Source of the DNA: Haemaphysalis longicornis
Taxonomy: Eukaryota; Arthropoda; Arachnida; Ixodida; Ixodidae
Direction of reading: 5' to 3'
Length of the DNA: 64,000 nucleotides
NCBI GenBank assembly: GCA_013339765.2
Contig: CM023457.1
Span: forward strand, 80,224,192 to 80,288,191
The notes under the pieces were generated by a model. The model did not search any database and had not been told where the DNA came from. It was given only the letters and a program-made list of their open reading frames with translations. A program made the translations under genes and the position numbers. Every line of letters starts with the position of its first letter. Position 1 is the first letter of the stretch. This document shows, one piece after another, positions 1 to 9,838 of the stretch.

Positions 1-480
1 CTCTCTCAACCAGCAGGACCTGGCCGCAGAGATGCGTGTAACTGATAGTGTTCCTGACTGTGTTCATTATGTAAATTAAGCTTCAAACTGAGAAGGGAAC
101 ATGACGTCATCCGCATTGGATGTGGAAACTTGTGAGATTAGAGTTTTTCGCCGGTCGACCTAGTAGCAATGGGGTAGAATCGCGGGTCATGAGTAACCAG
201 AGTAATTGATTTCTTACCGTGAAATTTTCTTTCAGGCCTCTTTACGCAATTCTTTCGTAAATAAGAGTGGTTGGAGTCGCTTAAGTCAGTTTAGGGGCAT
301 GGTATACCAGCCCGGTTCAATTTATGGTCTGCATTAAACCGGAATTGCCAGGCGTGTACCTATCTAGAAACGGATTATCGCATCAGGGACAGGATCATCC
401 AGTATGGACTGTCCCTATAGGGTTAACCTCATGCAGCGTGCTTTCGCGTTTTGATGCGCCGAGTGAACCCTGCGTTTAGA
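1..480. other. Unassigned sequence
   Basis: I see no coding frame, repeat or RNA gene that I can support in this stretch. It runs into a GC-rich block at about 480. Confidence 0.3.
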
Positions 481-1190
481 GGGAGTCGAAGCTGAGCTAG
501 TTTGCTGAGCGAGGGCAGCGCTGATTTTGTCGCCAGGCGGGGCCTGAAGGGGAGTGAGGGGATTCCCTCCGCGCTTTGGACGTGCCGGGTTGAGTGGCTC
601 GAGTGGCCGGCGGAGGCTTTGCTCGCATTCGTGAGGGGGGGGAGGGCGGCAGGACGGTACGGGGATACGAAATTGACCGGGAAGTGCTACGGAGTGCACA
701 ACGAGCTGCGTGCGGTTTTCAGGAGGGCCGGTCGGACAGGCGGTGACCTTCCCTGTAATGGGTTCGCGATGTCTAAGGTGGTAAAAATTACTCCCACCTC
801 CCCTCGCGGGAACCCCTGTGTAGATGCGACGCATAGGGGGTTCCGTTGTTGTTTCCGTTAGGTTTATTCTCCCATCGCGTGAAACATGCCGTGAACCCCC
901 TGCCGCGGCTATGACGCAACGTGGCGCGGCTATGACGCAACACAATCCAACACAATCCACTTTAATCCAATCCAATCCAAATCCAATCCAAATCCAATCC
1001 AATCCAAGCCAAGAAAATTCAATAGAATCCAATCCAATGCCCCTCGCGAGAGAGTGTTCGCTATCGGAGAGGAGAGGGGGTGAGCGGCGGAAAGCGCAGC
1101 TCGCGGGGCGAGGAGAATGGGGGAGGGGTGTGGACGGACAACAACAACGCCGTATGGAGGGACAAGGCGAGTGAATGAGATGCAGTCGCA
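480..1190. other. GC-rich block with overlapping open frames, unassigned
   Basis: This block is richer in G and C than its flanks. It stays open on both strands: a 258-codon minus frame (1191 to 415) and two shorter plus frames (502-861, 824-1174). None shows a domain I recognise. The minus frame reads through a simple repeat, giving a low-complexity Trp/Ile/Gly/Leu run, which argues against a real protein. A 16-bp segment beginning GCGGCTATGACG occurs twice (about 905 and 926). GC-rich sequence stays open by chance, so I do not call a gene. Confidence 0.3.
943..1039. repeat. AATCC/AAATCC simple repeat
   Basis: Degenerate tandem units of AATCC and AAATCC run for about 95 bases. Confidence 0.85.
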
Positions 1191-1990
1191 TCTAAAATTA
1201 AAGCCGCAATATTGGTGCGCGCTCGGCTATCCGAACAGTAACAAGACGGCGGAAGAGATTAACCCATCCGTGAAATTGTATACATATTCTCTGCAAAGGC
1301 GCACCAAAAAGAAAGATGGCAAGCATTGATCACTTCGCTAAGTCAGGTAAAGTAAGCTGGCACATTTTTGTTCGAATTTCTGAATTCACCGTCTTTCAAA
1401 ACGCGAACTACTGTTCTAACATCAATCCGGGTCCCCCTCCTCTCTTTTTTAAAAAATGCTTGCTGCCAGTGATTGTTTTCTGCTATAATAAATAAACCTG
1501 TGCGTTGTTTATCTGGCGCTGTTCTATCCGTCTATATACGATCTTGAGGTTGAGCAAAAAAAAAAAAAAAAACACTTTGCACCTTGCTGTCTTAGTTGCG
1601 TTCATTCTTGTTCTGGTAACTTGTGTTCTGGAGGGGATAACAAGTTAATTACTGTGTGGTTATTTTTTTTGCATTCGTTAATAAAACATTATGCACCATA
1701 TTCTGCGTATTATAGTCATTTAAAGTAATACACCAGAAGCTGTTGTTCGGTTTTGGCGCACAGCCACCGTTACCTGCAGTTGTACTCTAAGCGGATGAAT
1801 CTCCGCGCCGAACGTTCCGAACAAAAATTCCTTCACAGACAAGCAAAATAGAAATTCGGCGCTGTCAACGCATCCCTGTAATAGCATGTGCCTTTTGAAT
1901 GCGCGTTTTATACGAGGCAGCTGATTATTTCAAGGGTCAGAAGATATGTAACAACGGGAATCAATCAAGTTTACGCCACATTTCTTGCAA
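1191..1990. other. Unassigned AT-rich stretch with a poly(A) tract
   Basis: No coding signal is visible. An AATAAA hexamer lies near 1488-1494 and a 17-base A tract near 1556-1572, which could mark the end of a retrocopy. No flanking duplication was found, so it is left unassigned. Confidence 0.25.
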
Positions 1991-3107
1991 GCCTTAGTGT
2001 TTCTGCAGTCCAAACAGAAAGAACTCACTCAAACTCAATCACAATTTTTTCATTCACGCTGTATCAATCACTCAGTCAAAAATTCGTCTGTACAAAATCG
2101 TACTCACTCATTCAAATACTCAGGGCGGTAACTAGTACTCACTTGTTCAAACTCATTGTCCTCACGGAGTGCTCAATCTGAACATGAGTGCGTGACTCAG
2201 GTACTGACTCGTGGCAAACTCAGGAAACAACGTAAACTCACTGATGCTCCTGCTCATGTACTTTCATGAGTACCATTCTGCACTCATGAGACTACTCATT
2301 CTGAACACTCAATCTGCTCCTGGTCTCAGTATGTTTACTCACGAATAATCTAACTTATCTGACGAGCTAGTGCGTAGTGAGAAAGACTACGTAAAAAAAT
2401 AAATTGGGTTGATTAGGAAAACCGGTTACATATATGAGGACAGAGGAAGAAAACGGTGGCGGTGCACTGTCGTTGAGCTTATTGAGCAGGACTACATGGC
2501 AGGGAAGCGAAACGGAACGTAAGCACTCGCTGCGTCTGGCGTCTCCTCTTGTTCTCAGGCCGGGTCGGGCTCAGGGGAGCGGGGGTTGTCGGTGCGTGGC
2601 CGTAAACTGCGTTTTTCCGGGTGTCTTCTTTGGCGCCCGGTGGCAGCTTTTGTCGACTTTCTTGTTGCACTAGGTTGCATCTCAGGAGTGCATTACTCAA
2701 GCCACTCAACATCCAGGAGTGCAAATATCTCAAGAGGCAACCTCCGGACTCGAAACAACAGTATTCATGAGTATTGTACTCACGGAGTGCTGTGTACTCA
2801 AGTGCTGTGTACTCATAGTGCTGTGTAATGAGTACTGTGTACTCGTGAGTCTGTGTACCTAGTCTATATTCATTAGTACTCAAACTCATGTACTCAACCA
2901 AACTTACTCATGAGACTCATACTATGGAGTGTACATGAGTACGTACTCATGAATAGTGGACACCCCTGTCCTCGTCAGCTCACTGTTTTTTTCTGGGTGT
3001 GTGATCACTCCTCATCGTACTCACCCTCGTGAGTTTGATACAAATGAGTACAAATGAGTGTACTCACGAGTGAGTACGCCGATATGCCTTAGTGTTTCTG
3101 CAGTCCA
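1991..3107. mobile_element. ACTCA/TGAGT-rich element between 22-bp direct repeats
   Basis: A perfect 22-bp direct repeat starting GCCTTAGTGTTTCTGC lies at 1991-2012 and 3086-3107. Between the copies are two clusters (about 2020-2345 and 2690-3080) dense in ACTCA, TGAGT, GTACTCA and TCATGAGTAC motifs on both strands. They flank a roughly 340-bp middle without the motif. The layout suggests an insertion with repeat-built arms, with the 22-bp repeats as possible target duplications. That length is unusual for a DNA transposon. No protein is recognisable, and a locally expanded satellite is the alternative. Confidence 0.45.
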
Positions 3108-3539
3108 CAAAATCCGGAGGTTCGAAGTGCGAATACGTGAAGGGAGAAGGAAACAACGTAAAAATGCGCTGTGCCAAATTGAACCGCGGTCGGTTTGCTG
3201 ACGAAAAGACGGGAGCCGACGACTGGCCAAGCCAGGGGCCATAGGTCGAGCGGCGCGTAAGTGATCTTTGGCAACCAACAGAAGCCTGGCAAAAATAAAC
3301 TCAGCCTTAACTACGTGAAACGAACTTGCTGGACACGTCGTCCAGCACGTTACACCTGCGTGTCTAGCGAGTGACCATACCAAGTAAACCATTCGCATAC
3401 CACTGCTTATGAAACCCTATATATACTGCGTAGGATTTCATAAGCGAGCAGCGGACCAGCCATCGAGCTTCAGCGGCTATGTGGAGCGCTCGCTGGCGGC
3501 GAAGCTTCCCCGGCAAAGTCCCGCGGTTGTGACCTGCGG
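3108..3539. other. Unassigned, flanks a LINE fragment
   Basis: A 125-codon minus frame (3398 to 3021) overlaps this stretch but shows no recognisable domain and runs into the ACTCA-rich element. Part of 3430-3540 may belong to the LINE fragment that follows. Confidence 0.25.
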
Positions 3540-4293
3540 CTCCACTGATTGCCATATCATGTCGGCATCACCGGCAATGAGGTGGCTGACACCCTGGCCA
3601 ACGGTGCTGCTCGCCAGGAGGGGGTCCCTGCCTCCCGCGACCTGAGGCCCTTGGACGCCGCACAACGCATCCCGGCGCGGAAGGTGGAGGCGATGCACCA
3701 GGACCCCAGAGTCATCAGCGGCCAAGCTCCACGGGTCCTGCCTGGCCGCATCAGCAGGGACGCCCGCTCCATACTCCTGCAGTGCTGCATACTCCTGATT
3801 GCTGCAGTGTGGCAGCCCGCTTGCGCCGACATGGCCTCCGGTCGTCGCCCACATGTGCCGACTGCCCAGAGCCCGAGACCCGGAGCACCTGCTCTGCTCC
3901 TGCCGCCAGCACGATGCCCGAGAGCAGAGATATAGGGCCGCACTCCAGCGTCTCGGTCTTCCCAGCCACACCCTGACGGAACTGCTCTTCCCGACGGGCC
4001 CCAACTCCATCCGGCCGGAAGCCTTCCGACTTGCCCTGGCCTTCTTCTTGGAGACCGACCTCATCAAACGGCGGTAGCCCAATGCCTGCCGGCCAGCCTT
4101 ACGCACTCCCCATCTGTTTCTTTCTCTCCATCTTTCTCTGTCTCCATTTGTTCTCACCTGTGCCCTTTCATTCCCCCTCTACCCTTGCCCCGGACTGGGG
4201 TGTATGCTGGTGAATTCACAAATGAGTTCAAAATATCCCCAGTCCACTTTTTTTTGCACTTGCTATTTTAATAAATCACTTACCTTACCTTAC
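3540..4293 (+). pseudogene. Non-LTR retrotransposon 3' end (RNase H tail and C-terminal region), broken
   Basis: Three plus frames together read as the end of a LINE polyprotein. The first carries the last RNase H motif (HVGITGNEVADTLA, about 3555-3596) just after an in-frame stop where the family usually has Trp. The second gives a Cys/His segment with CADCPEPET, and the third gives LLCSCRQHDAREQRYRAAL and ends at 4077 with ETDLIKRR. At least two frameshifts and one stop are needed, so it is dead. An AATAAA (4270-4275) and a short TTACC-type tail (4278-4293) mark the 3' end. The 5' end is truncated. Confidence 0.75.
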
Positions 4294-4780
4294 GGATGCC
4301 GCAGCCTTCGCTGACAGAAAAACCCTGTACAGGTCTTCAAAGCGCTGAGCGCTAATATCGTTCGTGTCGTTCACCTTTCTGACATTGGTGAACATGTCCG
4401 ACTGCAAAATTATTTTACACGTTTTAGCGGCTTCTCAGGCTAGGTTAGATCGTATTTAGGTTTCTTTAGATACCCCGCCGTGTGTCCATGGGTATTTTCT
4501 GCGTCCAGTATTCTTCATTGACTATTGTTTGGTATCTCCTTCACATGGTAGCCAACAGTGTCAGATTCGTCGTCTGCAAAGGGTATTGTGGGGATGTGAT
4601 AATTCTTTACTATCCCATCAGCCTTTTTTAAATCGTGTGCCAGAAATTATGCGAAATGAAAGCAATCGTTACGCCCTGCCTACACTCACGCGGTAGGAAT
4701 TGTTTAGCAAGTAGTGAAAGTCGCGGCTATTGCAGAGGCGCTTGAAAAAGGGCGTTTGAAAAAAAAACATAAATCACTTA
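4294..4780. other. Unassigned spacer
   Basis: No gene or repeat is supportable. The last 100 bases may be degraded upstream sequence of the next LINE. Confidence 0.25.
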
Positions 4781-7560
4781 AATAAACCGCTGAGATAACT
4801 TTATGAACTTGAAAGCCGATATCCTGGTCAATATACGGATAACATTCGGAATGTGAAGGCGCAGCTACAGGCGTTTCATTCTGTCAAATACCGGGAGCAT
4901 TAGTGCGGGATAGATCACAACGCTTTGCTGAAGTGCAACCGTGTCGCCGATCTCAAGGTGGTGATCGAGCGCCGTCATGCCCTGTCTAAAACTGTACTTG
5001 AACTTGAGTACAACAGAAAAATTACTAATGACAGTAATGTGATAATGATGGCCTTCGCGGATTACTATAGAAGTCTATTCCAATCTATTGACACATGTAT
5101 TAGTTTGCTTCCCAAATTAAATCAGGACGAGTGTAAATCTATTGATCAAAAGAGTAGCATACCAGATTTAGAGGCTAGCAGTGAATCATTGGCAAAAGGC
5201 AAAGCCCAAGGATCTGAAGGTGTTACTGCAGAATTTTACCAGACATTCTGTTCCTTGCTATCTCTATTTTTACTTAAAGGGACAGACAACCGATTTTTTC
5301 GCCTATGTTCGCTAGGTCACGAAAGCCAGCATTTTATATAGACCGGTAACCACAAGCAATTTTTAACAAATTGGCGGAAATAATTTAATTGGCAGCAAAC
5401 TTCCTGAATCGGAAGGGTGGCGGTTTATAGTGTCGAAACTGACACTACAATATGTGTCCCTTCATGTGACCTGCAAACCTAGCAGCTACTGTACTGCTGA
5501 AACGTTTATTTACTATTCAAAACCTTTTAACACAAGGTTAAATTGTACATGTATATGTAAACATTTTTTGAAATATTTAAAGACACGCCGCCCGCAATCA
5601 CTGGGTGGCTCTCAGTGTGGCTAACTGAGCTTTCTGTCCAGAATCAAAGGCAGCGTTCAGGAACAGACCCAGTGAAGAACTTGTGATTCTGCCTGAGTCA
5701 GGGGCGTTTGTTCTGGCCAAAATATTTGATTTCAGTTTCCAAATACGCCAACGGCAGCTTCAAAATAAAAAAAAAAAAACTGTCGCGCCAGGGAGAATCG
5801 ATCTTCCCACCTCCACAACGTGAAAACAGATTCTACCTATCGTTTATCCCAACAGATGGCGCATTCGTTAAAAATAGACCGTTGCATTAAAAAAACACAT
5901 AAGGAACGGAAAGCCTGCGATTCAACTTTTTAGTGGGGACAAGTTTTTAAATATCGTTTTTCATTTCGCATAGAGACAAAAGTATGTTGCCGAGCTACTC
6001 TGTCATTGTTGCCAGCATTATTTTTGGCGGGACACATACGGCTCGTAGATCTAAAAATTTCGATTTAAAAAGTTCTAGGCGTTATCAGCAAAACCGTTTC
6101 TCGTCAAGGTGCTTTAAGTGATGCCCTTCCATTTAGGATAAAGAATATATACTCGACAAAAATCGGTTGTCTGTCCCTTTAAGGGTTACCGCGAGGCTTC
6201 CAATACCGGATATCTCCGCCTACGCTGTACGAAGGCCACACTGTTCTAGTTCCGGATAGTAATGATCCTGTCCAAACTGTGTAAAGTAGAAGAATATAGT
6301 TCCGTTTCTTTATATAATGTAGATTATAATCTATTTCCCAAACTTCTGGCCAACTGTCTTCAAAACGTCATTGAGCTCCAAGTTGGTGACCACCAGAGAT
6401 GTGAAATCCGCGGGCGATCTATCGAAACTAACATTACACATCGCAAGGTCTATATTTGATTGTGCTTCGGGTACTTCAGCCCAAGTAGCCCTACTACAAC
6501 TAAATTTGGCTGAAGGCATTCGATCGCGGCAGCTCACAAATTCCTGTTTAGTTCTCTAGAGCATGTAAATGCGGGAACATGGCTTACCAATCACATTTTT
6601 ATGCCGCTGGCTCTACAACGGTGGTAGTCAACAACCGACTAACCCAACCAATTCACCCTTTCATCGGTTCCTCAAGGGTGCCTTTTATCACCACTCCTGT
6701 TTTGATTGTGCCTGGAACTATTATGTATGCGAATAATACGGGACAATAATGTTCAATGGTTTGCGCTATCATCCTTCGAGGTGAAAATCTTAGCATGTGC
6801 CGATGATGGCGCTTTGTTTTGTACTCACAAGGCAAGCGTGGAGAATTCTCTTGCCATCCCACAAGAATTTTGCGTGGCTTCAGGCGCTGCCCTGAACTTC
6901 GAGAAAAGCTGTGGCGTTTTGTTGGAAGAATGGGGACCGACACCCGATCGCTTCGCCAAAATAAATTGGAATAGTGACCTGACGTATTTAGGAGTTTTCC
7001 TGTCACAGTGTCGCTATACTGACTCGCATTGATCGGAGCAGGCTGTGATAGTACAGCGCACAATGAATGATTGGCGTGGATGGCAGCTGCCCATCTTATG
7101 TCGTGCTCGGGCGTTTAACGTGGTTTTTTGTGAGCCGTCTTGTTTATGTCCTACAGGTGTTACACTGCTGTCACCTGGTGATACAGGCTTTTTACCGGGT
7201 TTTCGACTTTCATTGGGTGTTCGCGTAGTGAGAAAAGACGTCGCGATTAGTTTTTTGTTCCGGTTGTGCGAGGGGAACTGGTGTATGTTCAGCTTTTTGT
7301 TTGGCAGATTGTTTCTCTGTTATCTTACTTTCTGGATGTTTAACATGCATCCGTCTTTGAAAGCTGTACTGAAAACACGTCTTGCTCATTTTCTCCCTGG
7401 TTTCGTTGTGTCTTCGGTACCCCTGGAAGCAGCCCGATGTCCACGGCATTTTCTCAAAGAAGTGAAAGAAGAACCGCTCTCCCCACCAGCGGCTGTTGGA
7501 AATGAGGATGCGCTCCCGAAGCCCAAGTGTACGGAACGGCTTTGGTGGGGGAAGGGATGA
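4780..7560 (+). pseudogene. L1/Tx1-type LINE reverse transcriptase, degraded and split by a MITE
   Basis: Translated pieces in several plus frames read in order as one LINE ORF2. They are the region ahead of the RT (MLKCNRVADLK, FADYYRSLFQS, from 4925), the RT start (KAQGSEGVTAEFYQTF, up to 5273), the mid-RT block after the MITE (YNVDYNLFPKLLANCLQ and QRCEIRGRSIETNI, about 6310-6459), the next block (ALLQLNLAEG), the catalytic region (about 6706-7032) and the connector (WRGWQLPILCRARAFNV to about 7560). The catalytic motif reads CADD (about 6796-6807) instead of the usual YADD or FADD. Frameshifts, stops and a 901-bp insertion make it a pseudogene. The RNGS-type spacing and wording fit the L1/Tx1 group common in tick sequence, which is family knowledge. 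Confidence 0.8.
5278..6178. mobile_element. MITE with TTAA target duplication (piggyBac-like)
   Basis: Terminal inverted repeats AGGGACAGACAACCG and its complement, extending into ATTTTT, bound a 901-bp element. TTAA stands at both edges (5274-5277 and 6179-6182). The flanking LINE reads from the RT start on the left to mid-RT on the right, so this is an insertion. No transposase is encoded. A TTAA duplication is typical of piggyBac elements, though the terminal bases are not the classic piggyBac CCC. Confidence 0.8.
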
Positions 7561-7860
7561 ACTTAGACACCTACGCACAAAACGGTAGAGTCCCCGTTGC
7601 TTGATCGTAGCAGCAAAGCTGCCACCCAGACATGACGGGGCCCAACAGAGGTTGTGAGAAAGTGAAGTGTTCCGTGAATGTCTCTGTCTTTAGCTTGACC
7701 TTCAGAACTTATACACCAAGTTCGATGTTTACTCTTGCTCGACAGTAGGAGTTTATGTAAATAACCGTCCTTCATTTGTAACTAAAAGCAGGGTGTGCAG
7801 CATGTGCGTTGTGCATTCAGAAGTGCCTCGCGGAATGGCATTTGTGAGCCTATAGAGGCG
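7561..7860. other. Unassigned junction between two LINEs
   Basis: This lies between the plus-strand LINE and the end of the minus-strand endonuclease remnant. No feature is supportable. Confidence 0.25.
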
Positions 7861-8573
7861 GGTGTTGACAAAGCCAGAACTTTAAAAGTTGGGCAGAGGA
7901 GTTTCAGGAATCGTTACCCAAGGTTCCCAAGACCGCTAAGTTCCTCAAATGCGGAAATATTGAATTCTGTTTCAAGCTATAGGATCCTCAATGTCATATG
8001 GCAGGTATGTCGTAATGATGTCGGGTTCTATTTGCACGTTTCCGTGAATCCCAGGTATATGTCCCAGTCGTGTAATATTTGTGTCCCAACCACTGCGGTG
8101 CTGTCAATTAATGGTGATTTCAGCTTCAGCAATGGCCTACCAATCTGATCGCCATTCGATATTTTGAAGTTTCTTTGCGTCAGCTTATGAGCCTCACCAT
8201 ATGAGGCTTGTTTCTTTTGGCGATTACGTGTACAGCTGCTTCTGGGTTTGCGTTCCAGAGTCCATTGCAACTGATCCACCAATCTCTTAGAGGGAGGTCG
8301 AGTATAACATGTTCGACGGGTTCGACGCCACAAAGGTGCTGAATGTCTGGTACATTGCGTTGGACAAGATCAGCAACCCAAGTTTGCTGGATACTAGGGA
8401 GGTCAGCACTGATAGAGCAATAGCCAGATAGTTTAGTCAGACCGCCAGACTCCTGGAGTGGAATAACGTCCGCTTCTACAGGGGCTTTTGTGTTTAGGTA
8501 TTGCCGAAGGTTTGCTCAGTAGGGCCGAAACCCTCCACAATCCCACTGCCAGATGCAGTATTGTTTATGATGC
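7860..8573 (-). pseudogene. I/Jockey-type LINE endonuclease domain, degraded
   Basis: Read on the minus strand directly downstream of the ORF1 fragment, several short frames resemble the start of a LINE apurinic-type endonuclease. A tryptophan-rich start near 8560 corresponds to the family's WQWNCRG block. A segment reading LPLRDWWISCNGLW-like and a 101-codon frame (8333 to 8028) follow. Many stops and shifts are present. The assignment depends on its position after ORF1 and on faint wording, so it is tentative. Confidence 0.45.
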
Positions 8574-9337
8574 CTAGTCCGCGCCAAGATAACTGCTAGG
8601 AGGATCAGATGTCTTGTGTTCTTCGCTCACGGGGGACTGGAGATAAGGCTCGAATTTACTGGGACCAGCCCCAGATTCTTGTTTAGGAAGCGTGTATGTG
8701 TTCTTTAGAGCCAGAACTTTGGAATTCAGAGTCGCGTGTTCTTTGCTGAGTATCTCTGCTAGTGTGGAGATCATACTTTCCAACTTGGCAAAGCGATTTT
8801 GGATTTTCGGTTTCAGCCCTGCGAGAGTTTCTTGGTGAGGCAGGGTGCTCAGTGGCAACCCTGCTTTTCGCTTGGTGCGGGGACTGTTTTCCTCCGAGTC
8901 ACAGACTACCACGACCAGGCGTACACGCAATTGACGTAGGTGCGTCCGCTGGAGGGGCGGATTGCTGCAACTGCCCTGTGGAGAGAATAAAGCGAGCGCG
9001 GAGCTGAGCATTTTTCGCCTTGAGCTGCCTGCTTTCTTCTATGGACAGTTTGGAGAAATTGTTTAGTGCGTGTGACCTCCTCCTCTAAGGAGGGAGTTGT
9101 GCGAGGTGTCATGCTCGTGTTGCATGTATTTGCACTGTGTTGAGCGGGCTGTGAGGCCAGAGTTGCCCAGCTCACCTGTGCTGGTTGCACGGAGGCGTTG
9201 ACCATGTTGCTTGAGCTGGAAGCGCAGCGGGAGGTTTCACGGTGTCCGTCCTTACGGCGGGATTTGGAGCGAGAGCAGTGTGAGCCGTTATGTCCTTCGC
9301 CGCTGCTCCGCTCTCAGGTTCCGGGTCGCTTCTGGGC
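8574..9337 (-). pseudogene. LINE ORF1 (gag-like), C-terminal half
   Basis: Minus-strand frames at 9372-9172, 9205-8906 and 9011-8574 read as the C-terminal half of a tick-type LINE ORF1. They give a Pro/Ala/Ser-rich stretch with QVSWATLASQ, a basic segment (TKQFLQTVHRRKQ), then a helical stretch KIQNRFAKLESMISTLAEIL likely to form a coiled coil, ending at 8574. Frameshifts separate the three pieces. The N-terminal half of the same ORF1 lies at 14198-15216, on the other side of a 4.86-kb repeat-bounded insertion. Confidence 0.65.
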
Positions 9338-9465
9338 AAGAGGTCCAACGAGTCAAGAGGTCTAATATTCACGTGAAAGCCGAGTCAAGAGGTACAACGA
9401 GTCAAACGGTCCAATTTGGGTCGAGGGGTGGAACGCGTCAAGAGGTCCAACGCGTCAAGGGGTAG
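9338..9465 (+). repeat. 17-bp foldback array, left outer, forward
   Basis: Seven or so degenerate units of AGAGGTCCAACGAGTCA are visible, with C/A variation at ACGMGTCA. Confidence 0.8.
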
Positions 9466-9838
9466 AAATGAAGAAAACTTTATTAAGAAAGGATGTCACG
9501 AAGTCGCTGGAGAATGGGGAGGGCAGGAAGGAGGCTAGTAATGTCCAGCCATCGAGGCCACACAGACGAAGCTCCAGGGTGCTGTCAAGGTGCCCGTGAC
9601 GCGCCAAGAGGGCCGAATCCACTCTTAGTATGAGGTACCCACGCCGGGCGGTGTTGGGCGCGAAGCATGGCAAGGCCCGGGCAAGACCAGACGAGGTGCG
9701 GAAGGTCAGGTTTCGATGTGCCATGGCATGCGTAGCAGAGCACATGGGGGTCCAAGAGAGAGCAGCTGGGAGCAGATCCGGCCTGTTGAAGTCCTGTGAG
9801 GTCTACAGACGGGGAGTTTACCGCCGAGGTTGACATCG
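9466..9838 (-). pseudogene. LINE 3' end, minus strand
   Basis: On the minus strand from 9838 a frame gives CYACHGTSKPDLPHLVWSC, the Cys/His motif with HLVWSCPGL found near the C-terminus of RNase H-bearing LINEs. A shifted frame continues to the end. AATAAA on the minus strand (9479-9484) lies just before the array. The piece is head-to-head with the plus-strand LINE at 10005 and could be that element's missing, inverted 3' end. Confidence 0.65.

Noticed and set aside
415..1191. 258-codon minus-strand frame as a protein gene
   Set aside because: It reads through a simple repeat, has no recognisable domain and overlaps other open frames in a GC-rich block.
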